Origin: Natronococcus jeotgali DSM 18795
Lineage (GTDB): Archaea; Halobacteriota; Halobacteria; Halobacteriales; Natrialbaceae
Direction: 5' to 3'
Assembly: GCF_000337695.1 (NCBI RefSeq)
Contig: NZ_AOIA01000161.1
Location: 1 to 50,061 of the forward strand
DNA length: 50,061 bases
Part shown: positions 8,438 through 16,918 of the stretch, piece by piece
Layout: every line of letters starts with the position of its first letter
Position numbering within the stretch: position 1 is the first letter of the stretch
Notes under the pieces: generated by a model
Database searches by the model: none
The model's input: the letters and a program-made list of their open reading frames with translations, nothing else
What the model was told of the DNA's origin: nothing
Program-made: the position numbers and the translations under genes

Positions 8438-9535
8438 ATGAGCGAGACAGCACGGCCCGACGAGAGGGCGGGCACCGACTCGGCGATCCCGTCGCTCGGC
8501 GCCGTCTTCGCCGCCGTTACGATGGCCGCCGTCCTCGTTCCGGTTCGGAGCGGCGTCGACGATCCGTTCATCCAGGTGGCCGCGGCGTTCGCGGTCGTGG
8601 CCGTCGTCGGATTTCTGGCGCGTCGCCACGGCGCGCTCGAGCGAACGCCCGGCGCGCTGGCCGCCGCGGGCGCGAGCCTCCTGGTCGTGTTGCTGACCGG
8701 TTACGCCCTCAACCAGGGAACGACCGCCCCGACGACCGTCCCCGGACTCGAGTGGACGGTGTCGTCGATCTTTCTAGCGTTCGTGGCCGCGGGCGCCTCG
8801 ATCGGGATCGCGGCCGCCGACTACGCCGGCGTCTCGACGGCCGGGCTGGTCGAACGCACGCTTCGGTTCTCGACGATGGTCGTCCTCGGTTTCGCCGGCC
8901 TCGTCGGGATGGCGGTGGTCAGCATCGTCTTCACTCCGTTGCTCGGAACTGGCGACCTCGAGGGCCAGCTCCTCCAGTTCCTCTCGACGTCGCTCGGCCT
9001 CGGTTCGGTCGCGGCGATCTACATGGCGATGCGGGGGTACGACCGCACCTTCGTCGATCTCGAGGTCCCCGACCTGCGGGCGGTGCTCTGGACGGTCGGG
9101 GGACTGGCGCTGCTGTTCGGCGCGCTGGTCGGGATCTCGCTCGCGATGACGGCCATCGGTGTTGAGACGGCCGAACACGGGACGACCCAGCAGGTCGAAC
9201 AGAACCCCGAGTTGATCGCCGTGATCGTCCCCGGGATGTTGCTGATCGTCGGGCCGTTCGAGGAGCTGTTGTACCGAAACGTCGTCCAGAAGTCGCTGTA
9301 CGAGACGTTCTCGCGGTACGGCGCCGTCGTCGTGACGAGCGTCGTCTTCTCGTCGGTTCACGTCTCGGCGTACGGGGTAAACAGCACGGCCGGAGAGGTG
9401 CTCGCGACGCTGGTGGTGCTGTTCGGGCTCTCGCTGGTGCTTGGCTTTCTCTACGAGCGGACCGACAACCTGGTCGTGCCGGCGCTGGTCCACGGCGCGT
9501 ACAACGCGATCCAGATGCTCGTTCTGGTCCTCTAG
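8438..9535 (+). CDS. CPBP-family intramembrane glutamic endopeptidase
   Basis: This 365-residue membrane protein has about eight hydrophobic segments and the three CPBP (Rce1/Abi) motifs: EELLYR at 275-280, FSSVHVS with H308, and VHGAYNAIQ with H352 and N356. These residues form the glutamate-histidine active site buried in the membrane. Family members cleave prenylated proteins or process peptides; the substrate here is unknown. ATG 8438 is preferred to an upstream start at 8399 because it gives the natural short acidic N-terminus. The TAG stop at 9533-9535 is part of CTAG, which also encodes the stop of the convergent nob1. Confidence 0.9.
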   Translation: MSETARPDERAGTDSAIPSLGAVFAAVTMAAVLVPVRSGVDDPFIQVAAAFAVVAVVGFLARRHGALERTPGALAAAGASLLVVLLTGYALNQGTTAPTTVPGLEWTVSSIFLAFVAAGASIGIAAADYAGVSTAGLVERTLRFSTMVVLGFAGLVGMAVVSIVFTPLLGTGDLEGQLLQFLSTSLGLGSVAAIYMAMRGYDRTFVDLEVPDLRAVLWTVGGLALLFGALVGISLAMTAIGVETAEHGTTQQVEQNPELIAVIVPGMLLIVGPFEELLYRNVVQKSLYETFSRYGAVVVTSVVFSSVHVSAYGVNSTAGEVLATLVVLFGLSLVLGFLYERTDNLVVPALVHGAYNAIQMLVLVL

Positions 9536-9990
9536 GTCGGATTCTTGCGCGCCAGCTCCGAGCCGCAGATCGGACACCGCTCCTTCTGTTCGTCGAACTC
9601 GCGACCGCAGCCCTGGCACTGGAACAGCCAGCTTCGCTGTTCGTCGATCCCCTCCCGGGCGATCACCTCGACGTCGACGTTGAGTTTTTCGGCGACGTTT
9701 TGCATCGCGTAGTCGTCGGTGACGAGGGTAGCGTCGAGTTCGAAGCTCGCGGCGACGAGCCGAACGTCGGTGTCCGAGAGCACGTCGAGATCGCCCGATT
9801 CGCTCGCCGCGCGACGGACCTTCTCGGTCGTGTCGCCGTCGGGGATGTGGACGTGCATCCCCGACCCCTCCATCGCGTCGTAGCGGTAGGCGCTCTCGTC
9901 TTCGAGTTCCTCGCGGACGAGCGGGATCGTCGCGATCTGTTCGGTCGTGTGGTAGTCGTGGATAAAAGCCGAGGAGTCGAGAACGTGCAT
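9532..9990 (-). CDS. nob1: rRNA maturation endonuclease Nob1
   Basis: Nob1 (152 residues) makes the final cut at the 3' end of 16S rRNA. A PIN nuclease domain fills residues 1-115, with D5 in HVLDSSAFI and acidic residues in DLDVLSDTDVRLVA and ATLVTDDYAM forming the metal site. A zinc ribbon follows, with C125xxC128 and C139xxC142. The gene lies four bases after the PRC-barrel gene on the same strand and is presumably cotranscribed with it. The neighbourhood (infB, nob1) is concerned with ribosomes and translation. Confidence 0.94.
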   Translation of the reverse strand: MHVLDSSAFIHDYHTTEQIATIPLVREELEDESAYRYDAMEGSGMHVHIPDGDTTEKVRRAASESGDLDVLSDTDVRLVAASFELDATLVTDDYAMQNVAEKLNVDVEVIAREGIDEQRSWLFQCQGCGREFDEQKERCPICGSELARKNPT

Positions 9991-9994
9991 ACCG

Positions 9995-10240
9995 TTAGCG
10001 CTGAACGACGATGTAGTCTTTCACGGCGCGGACGCGGTTGATGGGCACGCGAAACCGGCCGTCGTCGTCGGTGTCGAGGTCGACGGTCTGGTTCGAGAGC
10101 TCCTCGTTGGGCTCGATGACGAGGTCGTGGAGGGCCCCCGATTTGATCTCTGTCGTGATGTTGTAGAGCATTCCCAGTTCCGTTCCGTCAGAACCCATGA
10201 CGGACTTCCCCGAGAGGTTCTCCGCGAGTACTTCGCTCAT
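9995..10240 (-). CDS. cdpB2: PRC-barrel protein, probable cell-division protein CdpB2
   Basis: This 81-residue protein is a single PRC-barrel domain (SGKSVMGSDGTELGMLYNITTE ... RFRVPINRVRAVKDYIVVQR, pieces shown). Haloarchaeal PRC-barrel proteins CdpB1 and CdpB2 bridge SepF and CdpA in the FtsZ-based division ring. As I recall, the Haloferax volcanii cdpB2 gene lies beside infB, as here, which is why I use the symbol; the assignment to B2 rather than B1 rests on that memory. The gene is read from a leaderless promoter and is followed four bases later by nob1. Confidence 0.75.
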   Translation of the reverse strand: MSEVLAENLSGKSVMGSDGTELGMLYNITTEIKSGALHDLVIEPNEELSNQTVDLDTDDDGRFRVPINRVRAVKDYIVVQR

Positions 10241-10263
10241 GCTACCCCGTACTTACTAGTTGC

Positions 10264-10270
10264 TATTAAA
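10264..10270 (-). promoter_or_regulatory. TATA box of the cdpB2-nob1 operon
   Basis: On the minus strand the sequence reads TTTAATA, centred 27 bases before the cdpB2 ATG at 10240, which implies a leaderless transcript. Confidence 0.55.
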
Positions 10271-10360
10271 CTCCACGGGCCGACCGGGAGCGCTCGAGCG
10301 CGACTTCCCGTGATCGTCCCCGGGGAGTCGTCGGGCCGACGACGATCACCGTGACGATGG

Positions 10361-10405
10361 GTTTAACTACCGTCCTACGGACGGTTTACCCGAGACCTTC
10401 TCGGG
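10361..10405 (+). promoter_or_regulatory. infB promoter with two tandem hairpins in the leader region
   Basis: A TATA-like GTTTAAC begins at about 10360. Two perfect inverted repeats follow: CCGTCC-TAC-GGACGG (10370-10384) and CCCGAGA-CCT-TCTCGGG (10389-10405). With a start site about 26 bases after the TATA, the second hairpin would sit at the very 5' end of the mRNA, and GGTGG directly after it could act as a Shine-Dalgarno site for the ATG at 10414. The first repeat overlaps the region between TATA and start site and could bind a regulator. Confidence 0.5.
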
Positions 10406-10413
10406 TGGTCACC

Positions 10414-12213
10414 ATGTCTGATTCGGATACACACGACCCCACATCTCTGCGAACGCCGATCGTCGCCGTCCTCGGACACGTCGATCACGGCAAGACCAGC
10501 CTCCTCGACAAGATCCGCGGCTCCGCGGTCATCGAGGGCGAAGCGGGCGCGATTACCCAGCACATCGGCGCCACCGCGGTGCCGCTGGACGTCATCTCCT
10601 CGATCGCGGGCGAACTCGTCGATCCCGACGACTTCGACCTGCCCGGGCTGTTGTTCATCGACACCCCGGGCCACCACTCCTTTACCACGCTTCGCTCGAG
10701 GGGTGGCGCGCTCGCGGACATCGCGATCCTCGTCGTCGACGTCAACGACGGCTTCCAGCCCCAGACGCTGGAGGCGCTGGACATCCTCCAGCGCTCCCAG
10801 ACGCCGTTTATCGTCGCCGCGAACAAGATCGACACCGTCCCGGGCTGGAACGCCAACGAGGACTCGCCGATCAACGCGACCTACGAGGCCCAGTCCGACC
10901 GCGTGCGCGAGCGCCTCGACGAGAGCCTCTACGAGATCATCGGTAACCTCTCGGACGAGGGCTTCTCCGCGGACCTGTACTGGCGGGTCCAGAACTTCCA
11001 GCGCAACGTCGGCGTCGTCCCCGTCTCGGCGATGACCGGCGAAGGGGTGCCCGACCTGCTGGCCGTGATGATGGGCCTCTCCCAGCGCTACATGAAAGAG
11101 GAGATGGAGATCGACGTCGCGGGTCCCGGCGTCGGGACCGTCCTCGAGGTCAAAGAGGAGAAGGGCTTCGGCAAGACCGTCGACCTCGTCCTCTACGACG
11201 GGACGCTGCGGGCCGACGACACGATCGTCGTCGGCGGCACGAACGAGCCGATCGTCACCGACGTGCGCGCGCTCTTGCAACCACGCCCGCTCGAGGAGAT
11301 CCGCACCGAGAGCCGGTTCGAGAAGGTCGACGAGGTGTCGGCCGCGACCGGGATCAAGGTCGCCGCGCCCGATCTGGGCGACGCCATCGCGGGCGCGCCC
11401 GTTCGGGTCGTCCGCGACCGCGAGCGCGCGGACGTGATCGCGGAGGTCGAGGACGAACTCGCGAGCATCGCCGTCGACACCGAGGAGACCGGCGTCGTCG
11501 TCAAGGCCGACACCCTCGGCAGCCTCGAGGCGATGGCCGACGCCTTAGAGGAGGCCGAGGTACCGATCGTCCGCGCGGAGGTCGGCGACGTCGCCCCGCG
11601 GGACGTCTCGGTCGCCTCGACGGCCGAAGAGGGGAAAGAGCAGGTGATCCTCGGGTTCAACGTCGACGTGCTCGGCGACGCCGAGCAACGGGCCGAGATC
11701 GAGGACGTCCGCGTCTTCACCGACGAGGTCATCTACCAGCTGATCGAGGAGTACGAGGAGTTCGTCGACGAACTCGAGCGCGCCCAGCAGGACACCATCC
11801 TCGAGAACATCGTCCGTCCCGCACGGTTCCGGATCCTGCCCGATCACACCTTCCGGCAGAACGACCCCGCCGTCGTCGGCGTCGAGGTCAATTCGGGAAC
11901 GATCCAGAACAACACGAACGTCGTCAAGTTCGAGGGCAACGAACCCGAGCGGGTCGGTCAGGTCAAGGGCATCCAAGAGCAGGGCGAGGACGTCGACGAG
12001 GCCCGCGCGGGCAACCGCGTCTCGGTCGCCATCGACGGCCCCACCGTCGGCCGCCAGATCGAGGAGGACGACGAGCTCTGGACCGAACTGCCGGAGAAAC
12101 ACGCCAAAATCTTAGAACAGGAGCTCTCGAGCGAGATTCCCGGCGACGAGCTCGAGGCGCTGAACATGTACCTCGACAAGCAGCGCAGCCGCGATCCGTT
12201 CTGGGGCAAGTAG
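10414..12213 (+). CDS. infB: translation initiation factor IF-2 (aIF5B)
   Basis: This 599-residue GTPase promotes ribosomal subunit joining at initiation. The G domain shows GHVDHGKTS (G1, 21-29), DTPGHHSF (G3), and ANKID (G4), followed by the EF-like domain II, the alpha/beta domain III (VVVKADTLGSLEAM) and the C-terminal beta barrel that binds the tRNA acceptor end. There is no long N-terminal extension, as expected in archaea. ATG 10414 is chosen because the codons upstream of it form the two leader hairpins, and because the family N-terminus begins about 15 residues before the G domain. It is divergent from cdpB2-nob1 and ends 17 bases from the convergent next gene. Confidence 0.96.
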   Translation: MSDSDTHDPTSLRTPIVAVLGHVDHGKTSLLDKIRGSAVIEGEAGAITQHIGATAVPLDVISSIAGELVDPDDFDLPGLLFIDTPGHHSFTTLRSRGGALADIAILVVDVNDGFQPQTLEALDILQRSQTPFIVAANKIDTVPGWNANEDSPINATYEAQSDRVRERLDESLYEIIGNLSDEGFSADLYWRVQNFQRNVGVVPVSAMTGEGVPDLLAVMMGLSQRYMKEEMEIDVAGPGVGTVLEVKEEKGFGKTVDLVLYDGTLRADDTIVVGGTNEPIVTDVRALLQPRPLEEIRTESRFEKVDEVSAATGIKVAAPDLGDAIAGAPVRVVRDRERADVIAEVEDELASIAVDTEETGVVVKADTLGSLEAMADALEEAEVPIVRAEVGDVAPRDVSVASTAEEGKEQVILGFNVDVLGDAEQRAEIEDVRVFTDEVIYQLIEEYEEFVDELERAQQDTILENIVRPARFRILPDHTFRQNDPAVVGVEVNSGTIQNNTNVVKFEGNEPERVGQVKGIQEQGEDVDEARAGNRVSVAIDGPTVGRQIEEDDELWTELPEKHAKILEQELSSEIPGDELEALNMYLDKQRSRDPFWGK

Positions 12214-12230
12214 CGACCGCCGTTTCGGAC

Positions 12231-13124
12231 TCAGCCCCGCGGTTTTGCGCGCGAGTTCGTCTCCTCGAGCGCCTCGTACACCGCCTCGGGATCGTCGATC
12301 GCCGAGCAATCGCAACGGAGGTTCCGGAACCGTCGCTCGAGGACGAGTTCGTCGTCGGTGAGTCGAATATCCGAGATTTTCTCCCAGGGGACGAGCTTGC
12401 TCGATCGCCCCCGGTCGTAGCGGACGCCGCGGTCGTGGACGCGCAGTTCGCCCCGCTCCCGGTTCAGGTCGGGCGACGTTCGCGAGATCCAGCCGTCGTC
12501 CGGATCGAACTCGAGCCAGTTCGAGGCGAGCATGACGGCGCCGTAGGCGACCCAGAGCAACCCGATCGGGTCGCCGAGGCCGAGCGTCCACAGTCCGCCG
12601 ACGGCGACGAGGGCGACGGAACCGATCCAGACCCCGTTCCGGACGAGCGCGCCCGCGGGCCGGTAGCTCCAGGTCGCGGTCGGCTCGTCGGTCGTGACCG
12701 CCTCGACGAACCGGTTCCGACAGAGTCGCTCGAGGCCGACGGCCGTAACCGCGAGGACCGCCCCGAGCGCGACCGTCGCGGCGAGGTACCGAGCCGTCGG
12801 CTCGAGAAGCCCCGCGCTCGGCGCAAGGGCCGCGGCGGCGAACCCGGCCGCCGGCAGGTAACAGACGAGGCGCAGCCGCCGGCTACGCCCGATCCGTTCG
12901 GGCAGGCCGCGGGCGCGCTTCGCGAGGACGTGCCCGCCGAGCGTGACGGCGGTGACGACCGTCGGGAACGTACCGAGCAGCGCCGCGGTCGTCGCGTCCG
13001 CGACCAGCCCGGCGAGGACGACGAGGCCGCCGGCGACGAGGCCGAGGTAGAAGCCGAAGGCGGCCTGAAACCCGATGTCGGGCGGGTCGGCGTCGGGAAC
13101 GGGCCGACCGTACTCGTGGGACAT
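12231..13124 (-). CDS. membrane protein with C-terminal PH-like domain
   Basis: This protein of about 297 residues has an N-terminal half with about seven hydrophobic segments (roughly 20-200), followed by a soluble part of about 95 residues that resembles a bacterial PH-like domain (RGELRVHDRGVRYDRGRSSKLVPWEKISDIRLTDD in outline: beta strands ending with a WxxI motif). No function is known to me. ATG 13124 is preferred over 13130 because a T-rich TATA-like element at about 13148-13155 is 27 bases upstream of it. It converges on infB. Confidence 0.7.
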   Translation of the reverse strand: MSHEYGRPVPDADPPDIGFQAAFGFYLGLVAGGLVVLAGLVADATTAALLGTFPTVVTAVTLGGHVLAKRARGLPERIGRSRRLRLVCYLPAAGFAAAALAPSAGLLEPTARYLAATVALGAVLAVTAVGLERLCRNRFVEAVTTDEPTATWSYRPAGALVRNGVWIGSVALVAVGGLWTLGLGDPIGLLWVAYGAVMLASNWLEFDPDDGWISRTSPDLNRERGELRVHDRGVRYDRGRSSKLVPWEKISDIRLTDDELVLERRFRNLRCDCSAIDDPEAVYEALEETNSRAKPRG

Positions 13125-13181
13125 ACGCATCCTACGACACCGTTCAGCAAAAAGATGGGTGAGTGACGTGTCGGGACGGTA

Positions 13182-13634
13182 TCACGGTTCGTCGGCCCGC
13201 TCGAGGCGCAGTTCGGCGCCGCCCTCGAGCCCCGCGAGCGGGGCCGTCTCGCCGACGCGCGCGACGACGGTGACGGGTGCCGCGGCGCGGGGTTCGCCGG
13301 CGGACTCGCGGCTCCTTCCGTCACCGCTCGCCGTATCGAGGTCTTCGCTCCGCTCAGCCCTCGCATCGCTGGCGGGCGTCGGCCCCCAGAACAGACAGAG
13401 CTTCTCGCCCGCGGGCCAGTAGGCGACCGCCCCCTCGGGAACGACCTCCCGGCCGTCCTCGAGGGGCGCCTCGAGCGACGCCGAGATGTACAGTTCGTCG
13501 CCCCAGCGGCTCGCGTCGCCGGAGACGGGGAGGGCGTCCTCGAGCGCGGCCCGGGTTTCGGGCGCGCCGTCGGTCCAGGTCGCGGTCAGTTCGCGGTCGT
13601 CGACCGTGACGCGGAGGTCGGGCTGGGAGTCCAT
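13182..13634 (-). CDS. cyclophilin-like fold protein (TM1367 family)
   Basis: This 150-residue protein resembles the small cyclophilin-like proteins typified by Thermotoga TM1367. The recognisable pieces are the ETRAALEDALPVSG helix, WGDELYISAS, and VAYWPAGEKLCLFWGPTP, followed by VTVVARV...L in the last strand. Residues about 88-115 (ARAERSEDLDTASGDGRS and following) are a low-complexity acidic insertion that breaks the domain between two strands and is not typical. The family has no proven enzymatic activity. The gene stands alone and has no clear TATA box. Confidence 0.75.
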   Translation of the reverse strand: MDSQPDLRVTVDDRELTATWTDGAPETRAALEDALPVSGDASRWGDELYISASLEAPLEDGREVVPEGAVAYWPAGEKLCLFWGPTPASDARAERSEDLDTASGDGRSRESAGEPRAAAPVTVVARVGETAPLAGLEGGAELRLERADEP

Positions 13635-13789
13635 GTCCGGGAAGTCCCGCGAGAGCCTCTTCGAGCTACCGATCGCCGCAGGATCGGCCGCCGTCGGTCG
13701 GGTCGGTTCGGCGGCGGGGCGGCGCCACTGATTAACGGGTTGCTCCTTCCACTACAACGGTTAACTGCGTGTTTGTGGTGCATCGGGAC

Positions 13790-14212
13790 ATGCTGGTTCA
13801 TCTCAAACAGTACAAACACGAGGAGGTCCAGTTCGACGACAACCGGACGACCGGCGAGTCCCAGACGGAGGACTCGGTCGACAAGGAGCCCGAGGAGTAC
13901 TTCGGCGAGGACATCGACGACTTCGACCTCGAGACCTGGGAGACCATCGAGTACGAGGACGATCCGATCCAGCGCCGCGACGTTTCGATCGACGGCGTGA
14001 CGGCCGTCTCCGTGCCCGAGGAACCGACCGACGAGGACGAACCGGACCTCCCCGGGCGGACGATCCAGCTGCGACTGGGCGGGGGGATCGAGTACGTCGA
14101 ACAGTCAAGGATCGTCGAGGTTCAAGATCTGAACCCGGAGGAGGAAGCCGAGGGCAAGGTCTCCAAGGAGGACGACCCGCAGGGGAAAGCGACGATGGAC
14201 GAGGAGCCGTAG
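13790..14212 (+). CDS. acidic haloarchaeal protein of unknown function
   Basis: This 140-residue protein is extremely acidic, with the runs EEYFGEDIDDFDLETWE and EEPTDEDEPDLP in its centre and EEEAEGKVSKEDDPQ at the end. A short ordered stretch, GRTIQLRLGGGIEYVEQSRIVEVQDL (in outline), may form a small beta domain. I do not recognise it. ATG 13790 fits a TTAACT element about 27 bases upstream, so the earlier ATG at 13769 is unlikely. It lies directly upstream of the pyrG operon but has its own promoter. Confidence 0.65.
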   Translation: MLVHLKQYKHEEVQFDDNRTTGESQTEDSVDKEPEEYFGEDIDDFDLETWETIEYEDDPIQRRDVSIDGVTAVSVPEEPTDEDEPDLPGRTIQLRLGGGIEYVEQSRIVEVQDLNPEEEAEGKVSKEDDPQGKATMDEEP

Positions 14213-14289
14213 CCGTCCGCGTGCGTTGCCCGAGTCACCCGGGCCGCCCGCTCGAGGTACCGAAGCGAGAATCTGTCACGTGCGACATT

Positions 14290-14302
14290 GACAGCGGCTG
14301 TC
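14290..14302 (+). promoter_or_regulatory. palindrome upstream of the pyrG promoter, candidate operator
   Basis: GACAGC-G-GCTGTC is a perfect 6-1-6 inverted repeat ending about 24 bases before the pyrG TATA element. No other strong dyad lies in the 142-base intergenic gap. Which regulator would bind is unknown. Confidence 0.35.
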
Positions 14303-14326
14303 GGGGACGATCCGGTCCCGAAATGG

Positions 14327-14333
14327 TTTTCAA
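14327..14333 (+). promoter_or_regulatory. TATA box of the pyrG-guaAb operon
   Basis: The AT-rich core of TGGTTTTCAACC is centred 25 bases before the ATG at 14355, which implies a leaderless transcript. Confidence 0.45.
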
Positions 14334-14354
14334 CCGCTCGCGCGGACACTCGGT

Positions 14355-16001
14355 ATGCCGACGGAATCGGACACTCATTATGATCCCTCGCTGGGGAACA
14401 AGTTCATTTTCGTCACCGGCGGGGTTATGTCTGGGCTCGGGAAGGGGATCACGGCCGCCAGCACCGGCCGCCTCCTGAAAAACGCCGGGTTCGACGTCAC
14501 GGCGGTCAAGGTCGACCCCTACCTGAACGTCGACGCCGGGACGATGAACCCCTACCAGCACGGCGAGGTGTACGTCCTCGAGGACGGCGGCGAGGTCGAC
14601 CTCGACCTGGGGAACTACGAGCGGTTCCTCGACGTCGATATGACCTCCGACCACAACGTCACCACCGGGAAGACGTACCAGCACGTCATCGAGAAGGAAC
14701 GGGCCGGCGACTACCTGGGGAAGACGGTCCAGATCATCCCCCACATCACCGACGACATCAAACGGCGCATCCGCGAGGCGGCGGCGGGAACCGACGTCTG
14801 CATCGTCGAGGTCGGCGGCACGGTCGGCGACATCGAGGGGATGCCCTACCTCGAGGCGCTGCGCCAGTTCGCCCACGAAGAGGACGAGGAGGACATCCTC
14901 TTCACCCACGTCACCCTCGTCCCGTACTCGAAAAACGGCGAGCAAAAGACCAAGCCCACCCAGCACTCGGTCAAGGAAGTTCGCTCGATCGGGCTCCAGC
15001 CCGACGTGATCGTCGGGCGCTGCGAGGACCGCCTCGATCCCGAGACCAAGGAGAAGATCGCGCTGTTCTGTGACATCCCGACCGACGCGGTGTTCTCCAA
15101 CCCCGACGTCGAGGACGTCTACCAGGTGCCCCTGATGGTCGAGGAAGAGGGACTCGACCAGTACGTCCTCGAGCACTTCGGGCTCGCGAGCGAGGCGCTG
15201 CCGGAGGGCCAGCGCGCCAACGAGTGGCGAGAGATCGTCACGACCGAGAAAACGGAGACGGTCGACGTCGCGCTGGTCGGCAAGTACGACCTCGAGGACG
15301 CCTACATGTCGATCCACGAGTCGCTGAAACACGCCGGCTTCGAACTGGGGGCCGACGTCGACGTCCGCTGGGTCGCGGCCGGAGAGATCGCCGACGGCCA
15401 CGACGGCCAGCTCGCCGACGTCGACGGGATCATCGTCCCCGGCGGGTTCGGGATGCGCGGCTCCGAGGGCAAGATCGAGGCGGTCCGGTACGCCCGAGAG
15501 AACGACGTTCCGTTCCTCGGGCTCTGTCTGGGCTTCCAGATGGCCGTCGTCGAGTACGCCCGGAACGTCCTCGGACTCGAGGACGCCCACTCCGCGGAGA
15601 TGAACGCGGAGACGCCCCATCCCGTCATCGACATCCTGCCCGAGCAGTACGAGGTCGAGGACATGGGCGGGACGATGCGGCTGGGCGAGCACACGACGGT
15701 GATCGAGCCCGAGACGCTGGCCTACGAGCTGTACGGCGACACTTCCTGTTCGGAACGGCACCGCCACCGCTACGAGGTCAACCCCGAGTACTTCGATCGG
15801 TTCGAGGGCGAGCCCCTGCAGTTCTCCGGAACCGCGGGCAACCGCATGGAAATCCTCGAGCTCGAGGACCACCCCTACTTCCTGGGCACGCAGTTCCACC
15901 CCGAGTACACGTCTCGACCCGGCCAGCCGAGCCCGCCGTTCGTGGGCCTGCTCGAGGCCGCGGTCGATCGCACCACAAGCGAAACCGAGGCAACCCACTG
16001 A
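14355..16001 (+). CDS. pyrG: CTP synthase
   Basis: This 548-residue enzyme converts UTP, ATP and glutamine to CTP. The N-terminal synthase domain (1-270) begins [16 protein letters not shown], the P-loop, and carries the [14 protein letters not shown] and [12 protein letters not shown] motifs. The C-terminal glutamine amidotransferase domain has the nucleophile C391 in GLCLGFQMA and the His/Glu pair in FHPEYTSRP. The length is typical. The TGA stop overlaps the ATG of guaAb by one base (TGATG), so the two nucleotide amidotransferase-type enzymes are cotranscribed and probably translationally coupled. Confidence 0.97.
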   Translation: MPTESDTHYDPSLGNKFIFVTGGVMSGLGKGITAASTGRLLKNAGFDVTAVKVDPYLNVDAGTMNPYQHGEVYVLEDGGEVDLDLGNYERFLDVDMTSDHNVTTGKTYQHVIEKERAGDYLGKTVQIIPHITDDIKRRIREAAAGTDVCIVEVGGTVGDIEGMPYLEALRQFAHEEDEEDILFTHVTLVPYSKNGEQKTKPTQHSVKEVRSIGLQPDVIVGRCEDRLDPETKEKIALFCDIPTDAVFSNPDVEDVYQVPLMVEEEGLDQYVLEHFGLASEALPEGQRANEWREIVTTEKTETVDVALVGKYDLEDAYMSIHESLKHAGFELGADVDVRWVAAGEIADGHDGQLADVDGIIVPGGFGMRGSEGKIEAVRYARENDVPFLGLCLGFQMAVVEYARNVLGLEDAHSAEMNAETPHPVIDILPEQYEVEDMGGTMRLGEHTTVIEPETLAYELYGDTSCSERHRHRYEVNPEYFDRFEGEPLQFSGTAGNRMEILELEDHPYFLGTQFHPEYTSRPGQPSPPFVGLLEAAVDRTTSETEATH

Positions 16002-16918
16002 TGGTCGATACGCACACGTTCGTCCCCGAGGCAGTCGAAGAGATCGAGAACGAAGTCGGCGACGCGAACGCGGTCATCGCCCTCTCGGGCGGCGTCGACT
16101 CCTCCGTCGCGGCCGCGCTGGCCTACGAGGCCATCGGCGACCGACTGACGCCCGTCTACGTCGACACCGGGCTGATGCGGAAAGGCGAGACCAGCCAGAT
16201 CCGCGAGACGTTCGACTACATGGAGTCGCTGCGGATCGTCGACGCGAAAGACCGGTTCCTCGAGGCCCTCTCCGGCGTCACCGACCCCGAGGAGAAACGC
16301 GCGGTCATCGGCGAGCAGTTCATCCGCGAGTTCGAACGCGAGGCCACCGACGCCGACGCGGACTACCTCGTCCAGGGGACGATCTACCCCGACCGCATCG
16401 AGAGCGAGGGCGGGATCAAGTCCCACCACAACGTCGGCGGCCTTCCCGACGTGGTCGACTTCGAGGGCATCGTCGAACCCGTTCGCGACCTCTACAAGGA
16501 CGAGGTCCGCGACGTCGCGCGCCACCTCGGCCTCGAGGAGGTCGTCGCCGAACGGATGCCGTTCCCCGGTCCCGGCCTCGCGGTCCGCGTTATCGGCGAG
16601 GTCACCGAGGAGAAACTCGAGGTCGCCCGCCACGCCTGCCACGTCGTCGAGGAGGAACTCGAGGAGTACGAGCCCTGGCAGGCCCTCGCTGCTGTCATCG
16701 GCAAGGCGACGGGCGTGAAAGGCGACAACCGGGTCCACGGCTGGGTCGTCTCGGTTCGGTCGGTCGAATCGCGCGACGGGATGACCGCCCGCGCCCAGGA
16801 GATCGACTGGGAGACCCTCCAGCGCATCCAGTCCCGGATCACCGGCGAGAACGACACCGTCGCGCGGGTCGTCTACGACGTCACCCACAAACCGCCCGCG
16901 ACCATCGAGTACGAATGA
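16001..16918 (+). CDS. guaAb: GMP synthase (glutamine-hydrolysing) subunit B
   Basis: This 305-residue subunit adenylates XMP and aminates it to GMP, using ammonia from a separate glutaminase subunit (GuaAa), which is not in this window. The PP-loop is SGGVDSS at 29-35. The dimerisation domain is C-terminal, with [19 protein letters not shown] and the conserved KPPATIEYE terminus. The archaeal split into two genes explains the absence of the amidotransferase domain. Start ATG 16001 overlaps the pyrG stop by one base; the stop overlaps the next ATG by four bases (ATGA). Confidence 0.97.
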   Translation: MVDTHTFVPEAVEEIENEVGDANAVIALSGGVDSSVAAALAYEAIGDRLTPVYVDTGLMRKGETSQIRETFDYMESLRIVDAKDRFLEALSGVTDPEEKRAVIGEQFIREFEREATDADADYLVQGTIYPDRIESEGGIKSHHNVGGLPDVVDFEGIVEPVRDLYKDEVRDVARHLGLEEVVAERMPFPGPGLAVRVIGEVTEEKLEVARHACHVVEEELEEYEPWQALAAVIGKATGVKGDNRVHGWVVSVRSVESRDGMTARAQEIDWETLQRIQSRITGENDTVARVVYDVTHKPPATIEYE

